A stretch of DNA of 64,000 nt from Hyphomicrobiales bacterium (lineage in GTDB: Bacteria; Pseudomonadota; Alphaproteobacteria; Rhizobiales; Rhizobiaceae): NCBI GenBank assembly GCA_900473915.1, contig UCNG01000002.1:213718-277717 (forward strand). The letters are read 5' to 3'. The notes beneath the pieces were generated by a model. That model searched no databases. It was not told where the DNA came from and saw nothing but the letters and a program-made list of their open reading frames with translations. A program made the position numbers and the translations under genes. Numbering within the stretch: the first letter of the stretch is position 1; each line of letters starts with the position of its first letter. This document shows positions 9,379-17,842 of the stretch, piece after piece.

Positions 9379-10641
9379 ATGCATTTTCGAAGCGCTGAAA
9401 ACGCTGTGACCCGATTGCCGAGCAGGCGACGCCTGTGGGCATTGTTTGCCCTTTTGTCGGCGCTGCTGTTTCAGTTCACTTCCGTCTATGCTGCCGATCG
9501 CGTGACTTCCCCGTTAGTTGCGCTGACCTTCCGCATGGCTGGTGACGATCTGCGGACGCGCATCGTCGTCATGTTCGACCGCGAACCGAAGCTATCGACC
9601 TTGCTTCTCGATAATCCGCATCGGCTCGTTATTGACCTGCCTGAAACACGGTTTGGTTTCGATGAAAAAAGTATGGAAGCGCGAGGTCTGGTATCTCGTG
9701 TTCGTTACGGACTGGTCGGCAAGGGCCGTTCCCGTCTCATCCTGACGTTGCGCGGTCCCTTCAAGGTAGAGGACTTGCGTGTACTGAAAAACGAGAGTGC
9801 ATCAGGCTATCGCCTTGTGGCTGATATTGTTGCGACGTCGGACCGGGAATTTGCGGATCAGTTGCAGGGCCGCAAGGAAATAACCAGTTCTACTGATCGC
9901 GATGAAAGGCCAGTTCAGGCTGCCTCGCAGAATGGGGCGGCTCGCCCGTTCACCATCATGATCGATCCCGGACACGGTGGCATCGACAGTGGCGCGGAAA
10001 GTCTCAGTGGCATCAAGGAAAAAGACCTGACGCTCGCTTTCGGGCAGGAACTCAAAGATCGTCTGGCGCAAGACAGCAATATCAAGGTTCTCATGACCCG
10101 CGAGGACGATACTTTTTTGCGGCTTTCCGAAAGGGTGCGGATCGCCCGCCAGCACGAAGCGGATTTGTTCATCTCCATCCATGCCGATACGATCAACCAG
10201 CACGATATTCGCGGCGCTACCGTTTATACGATCTCCGACAAGGCTTCGGACTCTGTCGCGCGCGCCATGGCTGAGCGGGAAAACAAGTCTGATACCCTTG
10301 CAGGTGCCGCGCCCGAAGAGCAGCCCGAGGTTACCGATATTCTTCTCGATTTGACCCGGCGTGAAACGCACACATTTTCGTTGAGCTTTGCCGAAAAGGT
10401 GATCCATTCCCTGCAAGGGCAGGTGAATCTCATTAACAATCCGCATCGCTTTGCCGGTTTTCAGGTGTTGCGTGCGCCCGACGTGCCGTCCGTGCTGATC
10501 GAAATCGGATATTTGTCCAACGCCGAGGACGAAAAGCTAATCAGCAATCCCGAGTGGCGCAAAAAACTTGCGGACAGGCTTGCGATTGCGATCAAGGCGT
10601 TTGAAGCGCTGAAACATCCTGCAAGCATGAGCAAGGGGTAG
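9379..10641 (+). CDS. amiC: N-acetylmuramoyl-L-alanine amidase with AMIN domain
   Basis: Splits the bond between N-acetylmuramic acid and the stem peptide in the periplasm, for daughter-cell separation. From the ATG at 9379 the product has 420 residues; a TTG four codons earlier is an alternative. An Arg-rich start and hydrophobic segment ending VYAADR form the signal peptide. An AMIN domain (about 45-145) targets septal murein. The Amidase_3 domain begins at about 190 with IDPGHGGIDSGA and continues with FISIHADT and LIEIGYLSN, which carry the zinc-binding His/Glu/His and catalytic Glu. Gene order amiC-mrcA is common in Rhizobiales and links hydrolysis with synthesis of murein. Confidence 0.93.
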   Translation: MHFRSAENAVTRLPSRRRLWALFALLSALLFQFTSVYAADRVTSPLVALTFRMAGDDLRTRIVVMFDREPKLSTLLLDNPHRLVIDLPETRFGFDEKSMEARGLVSRVRYGLVGKGRSRLILTLRGPFKVEDLRVLKNESASGYRLVADIVATSDREFADQLQGRKEITSSTDRDERPVQAASQNGAARPFTIMIDPGHGGIDSGAESLSGIKEKDLTLAFGQELKDRLAQDSNIKVLMTREDDTFLRLSERVRIARQHEADLFISIHADTINQHDIRGATVYTISDKASDSVARAMAERENKSDTLAGAAPEEQPEVTDILLDLTRRETHTFSLSFAEKVIHSLQGQVNLINNPHRFAGFQVLRAPDVPSVLIEIGYLSNAEDEKLISNPEWRKKLADRLAIAIKAFEALKHPASMSKG

Positions 10642-10908
10642 TGACCCTGAAATATGGAGAACTGTGGTGGTGTTTCTTAAATGCGCAACATCTTATAAGA
10701 TGCAGGCTTGCAACAGTTTTGCGGATTTTCGCGATGGAGACGGAAGCAGTCGTGTTAATTTGGTAAAAACACGTAAACCATCTTGCCTTTGACTCATTTG
10801 CTGGTCACTAAGCCAGTGGTTGCCATATGGCATAATTGGGCTAAAGGGTTGGCTGTGCGTGCTTTGACCCTTATCATATGAATAATCTGAAGGCAGGATT
10901 CCGCATTT
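10642..10908. other. Intergenic region amiC-mrcA with a 14-bp perfect palindrome
   Basis: The 267 bp hold no gene. CATCTTATAAGATG at 10689-10702 is a perfect 14-bp palindrome about 210 bases upstream of mrcA. Its role is unknown; it could be a protein-binding site or a weak hairpin. I see no confident promoter. Confidence 0.45.
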
Positions 10909-13368
10909 ATGGTAAGGCTTATCGGATATTTCTTCGGAATCGGAACGGTGCTGATGCTCCTCGTGGCAGGTGGCGTCGCCCTTTACGTCGGAAGTCTCAC
11001 GAAGGATCTGCCAGATTACGAGGTGCTCGCAAAATACGAGCCGCCCGTAATGACGCGCGTTCATGCCTCCGATGGTAGCCTGATGGCGGAGTTCGCTCGC
11101 GAACGCCGGCTCTATATTCCTATTCAGGCCGTGCCCAACCGCGTGAAAGCGGCTTTCGTCTCGGCTGAAGACAAGACCTTCTACGAACATCATGGTCTCG
11201 ATTTCGCCGGCCTTGCCCGCGCAATGTTGACAAACGTCAAGAATATGGGTTCCGGCCGCCGCCCGGTTGGTGCGTCCACCATCACGCAGCAGGTTGCAAA
11301 GAACTTCCTCCTGACCTCGAAACAAACCTATGATCGCAAGATCAAGGAAGCCATCCTTGCGATGCGCATCGAGCAGGCATACTCGAAGGACCGTATTCTT
11401 GAGCTCTATCTCAACGAAATCTTCTTCGGCCTTGGCTCGTACGGTATTGCCAGTGCAGCACTGACTTACTTCGATAAATCGGTCGGCGAACTTTCCATCG
11501 CAGAGAGCGCGTATCTCGCAGCCCTGCCGAAAGGCCCGAATAATTATCATCCGTTCCGCCAGCCAGAGCGCGCCATCGAGCGCCGCAACTGGGTTATCGA
11601 CCGGATGAGCGAAAACGGTTACATCACCGCCGAAGAAGCGACGGAAGCCAAGAAGCAGCCGCTCGGCGTGAAGGAACGTTCGGATGCCCACTATGTGTTT
11701 GCATCGGAATATTTCACCGAGGAAGTACGCCGCCAGATCATCCAGAAATATGGTGTCGATGCGCTTTACGAAGGCGGTCTTTCGGTTCGCACCACGCTGA
11801 ACCCGACACTGCAGATTGAGGCTCGCAAGTCCTTGCAGGCTGCGCTGCTCCGCTATGACGAAGCGCGCGGCTGGCGTGGCCCCATGAAGAATGTCGAGCT
11901 TGGCAACGACTGGGGTACGGCATTCGGTGATATGGAATCCTACACCGACGTGCCGGAATGGCAGCTCGCGATCGTGCTCAATGTTTCTGCTGCCGGTGCG
12001 GATATCGGTCTGCAGCCGCCGCTTGAGGCGTCGGGCTCGCGGAGTAAGGAACGCAAGCGCGCATTCATTGCTGCCGACGACATGAAATGGGCCATGCGCG
12101 TTGTTAATATCGATGGCAAGCGCTCCAGCGCCAAATCGCCGGAAGGTGTGCTGAAAGCGGGCGACATTATCTATGTCGCCAAGCAAGGCGAATCCCGTTT
12201 CCGTCTGCAGCAGCCGCCGAAGCTTGAAGGTGCGCTCGTTGCCATGGACCCGCATACGGGCCGTGTTCTGGCCATGGTTGGCGGCTTCTCCTATGCGGAA
12301 TCGGAGTTCAACCGCGCAACGCAGGCCTATCGCCAGCCGGGTTCGTCGTTCAAGCCGTTCGTCTATGCTGCGGCCCTCGACAATGGGTACACGCCTGCGT
12401 CCGTGGTTCTGGACGGTCCGCTTGAAGTCAATCAGGGCGGTACGCTGGGTGTCTGGGCACCGAAGAATTATTCGGGCAAGTTCTCCGGTCCGTCTACGCT
12501 ACGCTACGGTATTGAACAGTCGCGTAACGTCATGACCGTGCGTCTTGCGCAGGACATGGGCATGAAACTCGTCGCCGAATATGCGGAACGCTTCGGTATC
12601 TACGACAAGATGCTGCCCGTCCTCTCCATGGCGCTCGGCGCCGGTGAGACGACCGTTCTGCGCATGGTGACAGCCTATTCCATTATGGCGAATGGCGGTC
12701 AGAGCATAACGCCATCGATGATCGACCGCATTCAGGATCGCTACGGCAAGACCGTATTCAAGCATGATGCACGCCAATGCGAAGGCTGTAATGCGCAGGA
12801 ATGGGGAAATCAGGATGAGCCAACGCTGATCGATAATCGCGATCAGGTGCTCGATCCAATGACGGCATATCAGATCACCTCGATGATGGAAGGCGTCGTT
12901 CAGCGCGGTACAGCGCAGATTTTGAAGAGCCTGGACCGTCCGATGGCTGGCAAGACCGGTACGACCAACGATGAGAAGGACGCATGGTTCGTGGGCTTCA
13001 CGCCCGATCTCGTGGTTGGCGTTTTCATGGGTTACGATACGCCCACGCCGCTCGGTCGCGGCAACACCGGCGGCGGTCTGGCAGCCCCCGTGTTCAAGTC
13101 TTTCATGGAACAGGCGCTGGCAGGAACGCCGAAAGTCGATTTCCGTGTGCCTGAAGGCATGACGGTCATCGCGATCAACCGTAAGACCGGCATGCGCGCC
13201 AACCAGGGCGATCCGAATGTGATCATGGAAGCTTTCAAGCCGGGTACGGGTCCCTCGGACAGCTATTCGGTTATCGGCATGGATTCCTTCCGCGAAGGTT
13301 CTCCGGTGGCGCCGCAGTCGCCGCAGGCAACACGCGCTATCAACTCGGGTTCCGGCGGACTTTACTGA
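10909..13368 (+). CDS. mrcA: Penicillin-binding protein 1A (bifunctional murein synthase)
   Basis: An 819-residue class A PBP that polymerises glycan strands and cross-links peptides. One N-terminal membrane anchor (about 2-28). The glycosyltransferase domain carries SAEDKTFYEHHG (about 85-95) and the QQVAKN motif. An OB-like insertion follows (about 320-430). The transpeptidase domain has GSSFKPF (catalytic Ser with Lys), SRN, and KTGTTN. The C-terminus is short and Gly/Ser-rich. The ATG is preceded by GGCAGG. It lies downstream of amiC and upstream of prfB, the usual order in Brucella relatives. Confidence 0.96.
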   Translation: MVRLIGYFFGIGTVLMLLVAGGVALYVGSLTKDLPDYEVLAKYEPPVMTRVHASDGSLMAEFARERRLYIPIQAVPNRVKAAFVSAEDKTFYEHHGLDFAGLARAMLTNVKNMGSGRRPVGASTITQQVAKNFLLTSKQTYDRKIKEAILAMRIEQAYSKDRILELYLNEIFFGLGSYGIASAALTYFDKSVGELSIAESAYLAALPKGPNNYHPFRQPERAIERRNWVIDRMSENGYITAEEATEAKKQPLGVKERSDAHYVFASEYFTEEVRRQIIQKYGVDALYEGGLSVRTTLNPTLQIEARKSLQAALLRYDEARGWRGPMKNVELGNDWGTAFGDMESYTDVPEWQLAIVLNVSAAGADIGLQPPLEASGSRSKERKRAFIAADDMKWAMRVVNIDGKRSSAKSPEGVLKAGDIIYVAKQGESRFRLQQPPKLEGALVAMDPHTGRVLAMVGGFSYAESEFNRATQAYRQPGSSFKPFVYAAALDNGYTPASVVLDGPLEVNQGGTLGVWAPKNYSGKFSGPSTLRYGIEQSRNVMTVRLAQDMGMKLVAEYAERFGIYDKMLPVLSMALGAGETTVLRMVTAYSIMANGGQSITPSMIDRIQDRYGKTVFKHDARQCEGCNAQEWGNQDEPTLIDNRDQVLDPMTAYQITSMMEGVVQRGTAQILKSLDRPMAGKTGTTNDEKDAWFVGFTPDLVVGVFMGYDTPTPLGRGNTGGGLAAPVFKSFMEQALAGTPKVDFRVPEGMTVIAINRKTGMRANQGDPNVIMEAFKPGTGPSDSYSVIGMDSFREGSPVAPQSPQATRAINSGSGGLY

Positions 13369-13520
13369 TCGGAAAAGCAGGGCTTCACCCTTTACACCGC
13401 GTCGCGTGCTGACTATGGTCCGCGGCGCTCGGACGCTGCGTCCGCGTTCGAAGGTCTGAGCCGATATTGAACGGCCTGACTTCTCAGATGAAATACGGAT
13501 ATTGAAGGAACGATTTGCCC

Positions 13521-14649
13521 ATGCGCGCGGAAATCGAGACGCTGGTTGACGAAATCCAGCAGGCCATAAGCCTGCTGAGGAGGCATCTTTGACTGGGATC
13601 AGGCGATAAAACGTCTCGGCTATCTCAACCAGAGAGCCGAAGATCCCACGCTTTGGAATGATGCCCAGGAAGCCCAGAAGCTGATGCGCGAGCGCCAGCA
13701 GCTGGAGGACAGCATCAACGGAATCAACCATCTGACGCAGACGCTGAACGACAGCATCGAACTCATCGCCATGGGCGAGGAGGAAGGTGACAAGTCGATC
13801 ATCGAGGACGCGGAAACCACCATCCGCGACCTGAAGGCCGAGATCGACCGACGCCAGATCGACATGCTGCTTTCGGGCGAAGCTGATGCGAACGACACCT
13901 ATGTCGAAGTGCATGCCGGTGCCGGTGGTACCGAAAGCCAGGACTGGGCATCGATGCTGCTGCGCATGTATACGCGCTGGGCTGAACGCAACGGTCGCAA
14001 AGTCGAAGTGATGGAAGTGCACGAAGGCGAAGAAGCGGGCATCAAGTCCGCGACCATTCTGGTCAAGGGGCACAATTCATACGGCATGATGAAGACCGAA
14101 TCGGGCGTTCATCGTCTGGTCCGCATTTCGCCTTATGACTCCAACGCCCGTCGCCACACGTCCTTTGCCAGTATCTGGGTCTATCCTGTCATTGATGACA
14201 ATATCGACGTACAGGTTACGGAAGCCGATGTTCGCATCGACACCTACCGCGCTTCGGGTGCTGGTGGCCAGCACGTCAACACGACCGATTCGGCAGTGCG
14301 CATCACGCATATCGCGACCGGGATCGTGGTGCAGTGCCAGGCGGAACGCTCGCAGCATAAGAACCGCGAAAAGGCATGGTCGATGCTGCGCGCTCGTCTT
14401 TATGAAGAGGAGCTGAAAAAGCGTGAAGCCGCGACGGATGCGGCGAATGCCACCAAGACCGACATTGGCTGGGGGCACCAGATTCGCTCTTACGTCTTGC
14501 AGCCTTATCAGCTCGTGAAAGACCTTCGTACAGGCGTCGAAAGCACCAATCCGCAGGAAGTGCTGGATGGCTCCGTTACGCCGTTCATGGAAGCGGCACT
14601 TGCCCACCGTATTCAGGGTGGCGGCGAGATGATCGAAGACATCGACTGA
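13521..14649 (+). CDS. prfB: Peptide chain release factor 2, made by programmed +1 frameshift
   Basis: RF2 ends translation at UGA and UAA. The reading frame starts at ATG 13521 ([12 protein letters not shown]), meets an in-frame TGA at codon 24 and resumes in the +1 frame at GAC 13591 ([19 protein letters not shown]), giving about 375 residues. The catalytic GGQ is seen in [10 protein letters not shown], and the stop-codon recognition site reads SPY (in [10 protein letters not shown]) where E. coli has SPF. The in-frame TGA is the classical autoregulatory recoding site, not damage. The main open frame alone (from 13591) would lack the start. Confidence 0.95.
13578..13593 (+). promoter_or_regulatory. 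prfB +1 frameshift signal
   Basis: AGGAGG (13578-13583), three bases, then CTTTGAC (13587-13593): an internal Shine-Dalgarno-like element, the slippery CTT codon and an in-frame TGA. When RF2 is scarce, the ribosome pauses at TGA and the peptidyl-tRNA slips from CTT to TTT, so RF2 controls its own synthesis. The spacing matches the classical bacterial arrangement, with AGGAGG in place of the usual AGGGGG. Confidence 0.95.
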
Positions 14650-14677
14650 TCGGTCAAAATCTCCAACATCCACGATA

Positions 14678-14703
14678 AAACCCGGCTTCTGGCCGGGTTT
14701 TGT
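14678..14703. terminator. Intrinsic terminator shared by prfB and the M23 peptidase gene
   Basis: AAACCCGGC pairs with GCCGGGTTT around TTCTG, with T-rich sequence on both outer sides of the two strands; it lies between the convergent genes. Confidence 0.85.
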
Positions 14704-14715
14704 TGTTTCAGAGGC

Positions 14716-16068
14716 TCAGAGCAGTGGTTCTATCTGTTTGCCAGCCTTCAGAAAGTTGACCGGATTGACGGCACGGCCATTTTCACGAACTTCGTAATGA
14801 AGATGGCTGCCGGTTGAGCGCCCGGAGCTTCCTGCCTCGCCGACTATAGCCCCGGCTGCAAGTTGTTGCCCGTCGCGCACCACAACGCGGCTCAGATGGG
14901 CGAAGCGGGTGGAAAATCCATTGCCGTGGTCGATCTCGACCATATTGCCATATCCACCGAAACGACCAGCCTTCACGACCTTGCCCGCCGCGGTGGACTT
15001 AACTGCCTGGCCATATGCCGCACGAAAGTCGATTCCCGAATGAAAGGCAGCCGTTCCGAGAAACGGATCACGGCGCACACCGAACAGGCTGGTAACGGGC
15101 TTGCCGGGAGCTGGATTGGCCAGGGGCAGGGCGCTTACCCGTTTGCGTACCTGATCAAGCCGGTCAAGCGCGCTGTCGAGGTTGCGCAATTGCATATCGA
15201 AATCATTGAGCACCATACCGGGCGACGAAACCGGGATAAGCGGCCCGCCCATCGCCACATTCGCGTTGGCAGGCGTTTCGATGCGCAGTCCTGCCGCGTT
15301 CAAGGTGTCGAGGATGCTGTCGGCTTTTTCATAAGCCGCGTCAGCCAGCACACGCACTTTGCCGTTCTGCTCGCTTTCGATCCGATGAAGGTTCTGGTTG
15401 ATGGTCGCCAGTATCTTGTCCGAAGTCTCAAGTGTCGATTCACCCGAAAGCCCGCCAGAAAGACGCAAGCCCATGGAACCGGCATCGGCGCGACGGTCGG
15501 GCTTTGCCGTTGGATGTTTCCCCGGTACAGGTCCGGTGATGATCGGATCGATACCCGGAAAATTGCGTCCTGCCAGCGCTTCATTCGGGATAAGCTGGCT
15601 ATGCTGCTCAAGATCCGGCGCGCTTTCCACAGGCATGTCCGGCATCGGCTGCAATTGTGAAGCGCGTTCCAGCAGAGGTGCAAGTTTGCCGTCGCGCGCA
15701 CTCAGCGTCTGCTGGCGCTGCATGAGTTCGGCAACCTTGTTTTCCATCACCTGCTGATCGAGCATCTGCCGGCTGGTAATGCGGTCAACCTCGGTACGAA
15801 GGGCGGAGATGCGGTCTTCATAAAGTTGCTGATTGCGGGCATGACGCGCAATACCGGCGCTCATGAGGTCGTCACGAAGAACCAGATAGGCAGTTGCGCC
15901 AAGATATCCTACAGAAAGCGCCAGGAAAGCTGCACCGCCGAGAGCCGCCATCCACGGGCGAAATGTGAAATGATTGATTTTTTCGCCACGCGCAATAATC
16001 AGGACAGGTGGTTCCTTGCGTTCCCCGAACACCTTCTTGGTTGATGTTTTCGCCTGCTTCCCAGTCAT
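14716..16068 (-). CDS. M23 family metallopeptidase (LytM-domain protein)
   Basis: A 450-residue membrane-anchored murein peptidase or activator. A cytoplasmic stretch (1-37) precedes one transmembrane segment (about 38-62, WMAALGGAAFLALSVGYLG). A coiled-coil region follows (about 75-140), then a low-complexity linker. The C-terminal LytM domain (about 320-440) has FHSGIDFRA with the first zinc His/Asp pair and GSHLHYEVR with HxH, so the metal site looks complete and the enzyme should be active. It is convergent with prfB. Confidence 0.92.
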   Translation of the reverse strand: MTGKQAKTSTKKVFGERKEPPVLIIARGEKINHFTFRPWMAALGGAAFLALSVGYLGATAYLVLRDDLMSAGIARHARNQQLYEDRISALRTEVDRITSRQMLDQQVMENKVAELMQRQQTLSARDGKLAPLLERASQLQPMPDMPVESAPDLEQHSQLIPNEALAGRNFPGIDPIITGPVPGKHPTAKPDRRADAGSMGLRLSGGLSGESTLETSDKILATINQNLHRIESEQNGKVRVLADAAYEKADSILDTLNAAGLRIETPANANVAMGGPLIPVSSPGMVLNDFDMQLRNLDSALDRLDQVRKRVSALPLANPAPGKPVTSLFGVRRDPFLGTAAFHSGIDFRAAYGQAVKSTAAGKVVKAGRFGGYGNMVEIDHGNGFSTRFAHLSRVVVRDGQQLAAGAIVGEAGSSGRSTGSHLHYEVRENGRAVNPVNFLKAGKQIEPLL

Positions 16069-16199
16069 GCCAGCCGCATGCCCCTTCTCGATTCCCTAGC
16101 CTGATTACAACTTATTAGGGTTAACAGACCTTTACTTTTAAGGCTTGCGCGGGCCATGCGAGCAGGTTTGTTTTGACCAGAGAGCTATAGAAGCGCGGG

Positions 16200-16308
16200 C
16201 AAGAGCGGTTCCTGTTTTAAAGGAAATGCCGGGAACCGCTCTAACTATTTGTTTTGGCGCCTTTTCTAACGCAAAACCGTTTCACACTTTTGGCTCGGAA
16301 ATACTCTA
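16200..16308 (-). repeat. Composite palindromic repeat, copy 1 (supplies the DUF455 stop)
   Basis: Read on the minus strand it begins TAGAGTATTTCCGAGC, continues with an AAAAGTG/CGGTTTTGCG part, an AAACAAA spacer with TTAGAGC, and ends in a hairpin whose arms are AGAGCGGTTCC and GGAACCGCTCT. The same plan is seen at 39207-39309 and 55121-55222. Its first three bases are the TAG stop codon of the DUF455 gene. Confidence 0.8.
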
Positions 16309-17133
16309 GATCGATACTGGCGACAGCGAGCGATAAAAGGACGGGGTCAACCCAGCTTCGGCCCGTGCCAGTTCGTTGAACGGCGGCTTCAGATCGCCGC
16401 GGAAATTTGCACGAACCAGCTCCTGAAATCTGGCGACCGGGTCGATTCTGTTTCGGGCACAGAAGAAACGAAACCATTTGGCGCCTACGGCGACATGCGT
16501 TTTTTCGTCGTTATAGATCACGTCGAGGATTGCAGCAGTCTCATGGTCGCCGGTCTCGATCATTTTCTCAAGCAGCGATGGTGTCACATCAAGTCCGCGA
16601 GCTTCAAGAATAAGCGGCACGACAGCGAGACGCGCTTCGAGGTCGTTGCGGGTCTGGTGAGCGGATTGCCAGAGCCCGTCGTGAGCGGGCATGTCACCGT
16701 AATCCGCACCCAACGACTTGAGGCGGTCACGCAGCAGCGTGAAATGTCGGGCTTCGTCGTCGGCCACTTTCATCCAACCGTCGAAGAAGCTGCGCGGTAT
16801 GGGTTTGGCGGCAAAACGGGCAACAATGTCGAGCGCAAGATCGATGGCGTTCAGCTCGATATGAGCGAGGGCATGCATCAAAGCGATACGCCCGTGTTCC
16901 GTGTTGAGTGACCGCTTCTTCAACATGCGGGGAGACACGAGTTCAGGTTTTTCAGGGCGTCCGGGACGTTCCGGCAAAGGAGGATCGAGCGGACTGCGAA
17001 CCGATAGTATACGGCCAAACCAGCGAGCGGCAGTTTCTCGTGTCAGTCTGACCTTTTCGTCAAGATCGCTGGCGCATATGGCGCGGATCGCATTGCCGCG
17101 CAACGTCTGGTCATAGGTTGGCTTGTTTGTCAT
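16306..17133 (-). CDS. DUF455 ferritin-like protein
   Basis: A 275-residue protein of the DUF455 family, whose function is not established. The C-terminal two thirds are a ferritin-like four-helix bundle with candidate di-iron ligands: ALAHIELNAIDL (about 106-117), DDEARHF (about 146-152) and YNDEKTHVAVG (about 227-237). The N-terminus (PTYDQTLRGNAI) is family-typical. It starts three bases after the bcp stop, so it is translated from the same message, which hints at an oxidative-stress or redox role (inference). Its TAG stop is the first triplet of a repeat element. Confidence 0.88.
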   Translation of the reverse strand: MTNKPTYDQTLRGNAIRAICASDLDEKVRLTRETAARWFGRILSVRSPLDPPLPERPGRPEKPELVSPRMLKKRSLNTEHGRIALMHALAHIELNAIDLALDIVARFAAKPIPRSFFDGWMKVADDEARHFTLLRDRLKSLGADYGDMPAHDGLWQSAHQTRNDLEARLAVVPLILEARGLDVTPSLLEKMIETGDHETAAILDVIYNDEKTHVAVGAKWFRFFCARNRIDPVARFQELVRANFRGDLKPPFNELARAEAGLTPSFYRSLSPVSI

Positions 17134-17136
17134 CGT

Positions 17137-17601
17137 TCAAAGCGCGCGTGCAGCCGCCAGAACCGCATCGGCATGGCCGTCCACTTTTACCTTGTTCCAG
17201 ACCTGAGCGATGTTTCCTTTCGCATCGATCAGAAACGTCGTGCGTTCCACGCCCATATATTTACGTCCATACATGCTCTTTTCGACCCATACGCCATAGG
17301 CTTCAAGCGCTACCCGGTCCTCATCCGCGGCAAGGTCAACGGTCAGGTCATGCTTCTTGCGGAATTTCGCGTGTTTTGTCGCGCTATCGGGAGAGAGACC
17401 GATAATGCGAACGCCAATCTTGTCGAACTCCGGTTTCAGTTGCGAGAATGCAATTGCTTCCCTGGTGCAGCCGGACGTGTCGTCCTTCGGGTAGAAATAG
17501 ATAACGACCGGCTTGCCTTTGAGGGACGATAGGGAGATTTCACCATTATCCGAAGGCAGAGTGAAATCGGGTGCCGGATCGCCAACTTGGGGATGAGCCA
17601 T
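17137..17601 (-). CDS. bcp: Thioredoxin-dependent thiol peroxidase (peroxiredoxin Bcp)
   Basis: A 154-residue cytoplasmic peroxiredoxin that reduces hydrogen peroxide and organic peroxides. The thioredoxin-like fold is evident from PAPDFTLPSDNG (8-19) and VIYFYPKDDTSGCTREA, with the peroxidatic Cys in SGCTREA; the next cysteine typical of the atypical two-Cys form is not seen, so this may be a 1-Cys-like variant. Family length is normal. First gene of a two-gene operon with the DUF455 gene. Confidence 0.93.
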   Translation of the reverse strand: MAHPQVGDPAPDFTLPSDNGEISLSSLKGKPVVIYFYPKDDTSGCTREAIAFSQLKPEFDKIGVRIIGLSPDSATKHAKFRKKHDLTVDLAADEDRVALEAYGVWVEKSMYGRKYMGVERTTFLIDAKGNIAQVWNKVKVDGHADAVLAAARAL

Positions 17602-17842
17602 ATCTGTGCCTTTCTTTTATGGATTAGGATGGAAACCACCTGTTACAGTCTGAGCTATCGCATTCAGGCAGGGCTTGTGCAACCATTGAAGCAGGCTTCA
17701 TTGAAGGACTCGCGATGGGCGCAAGGTTGCCGGTTCAGGCGTGTGATACGGGTAGGAAGCAATTATAAAACAAATAATTACGGACACTTAATGAAGTAAA
17801 TTCTAAAGCGTCCTATGGAATGGCACTCTTGTTCTGGCTGGG

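Noticed and set aside
10693-12255. 520-codon minus-strand frame across mrcA
   Set aside because: Shadow of PBP1A; the plus-strand product has all enzyme motifs, the minus one has none.
13590-13592. In-frame TGA in prfB as a sign of a pseudogene
   Set aside because: The AGGAGG-N3-CTTTGAC context is the known RF2 programmed frameshift; the rest of the gene is intact.
12499-14073. 524-codon minus-strand frame across mrcA and prfB
   Set aside because: Runs over two well-identified genes and their spacer, with no recognisable domain.
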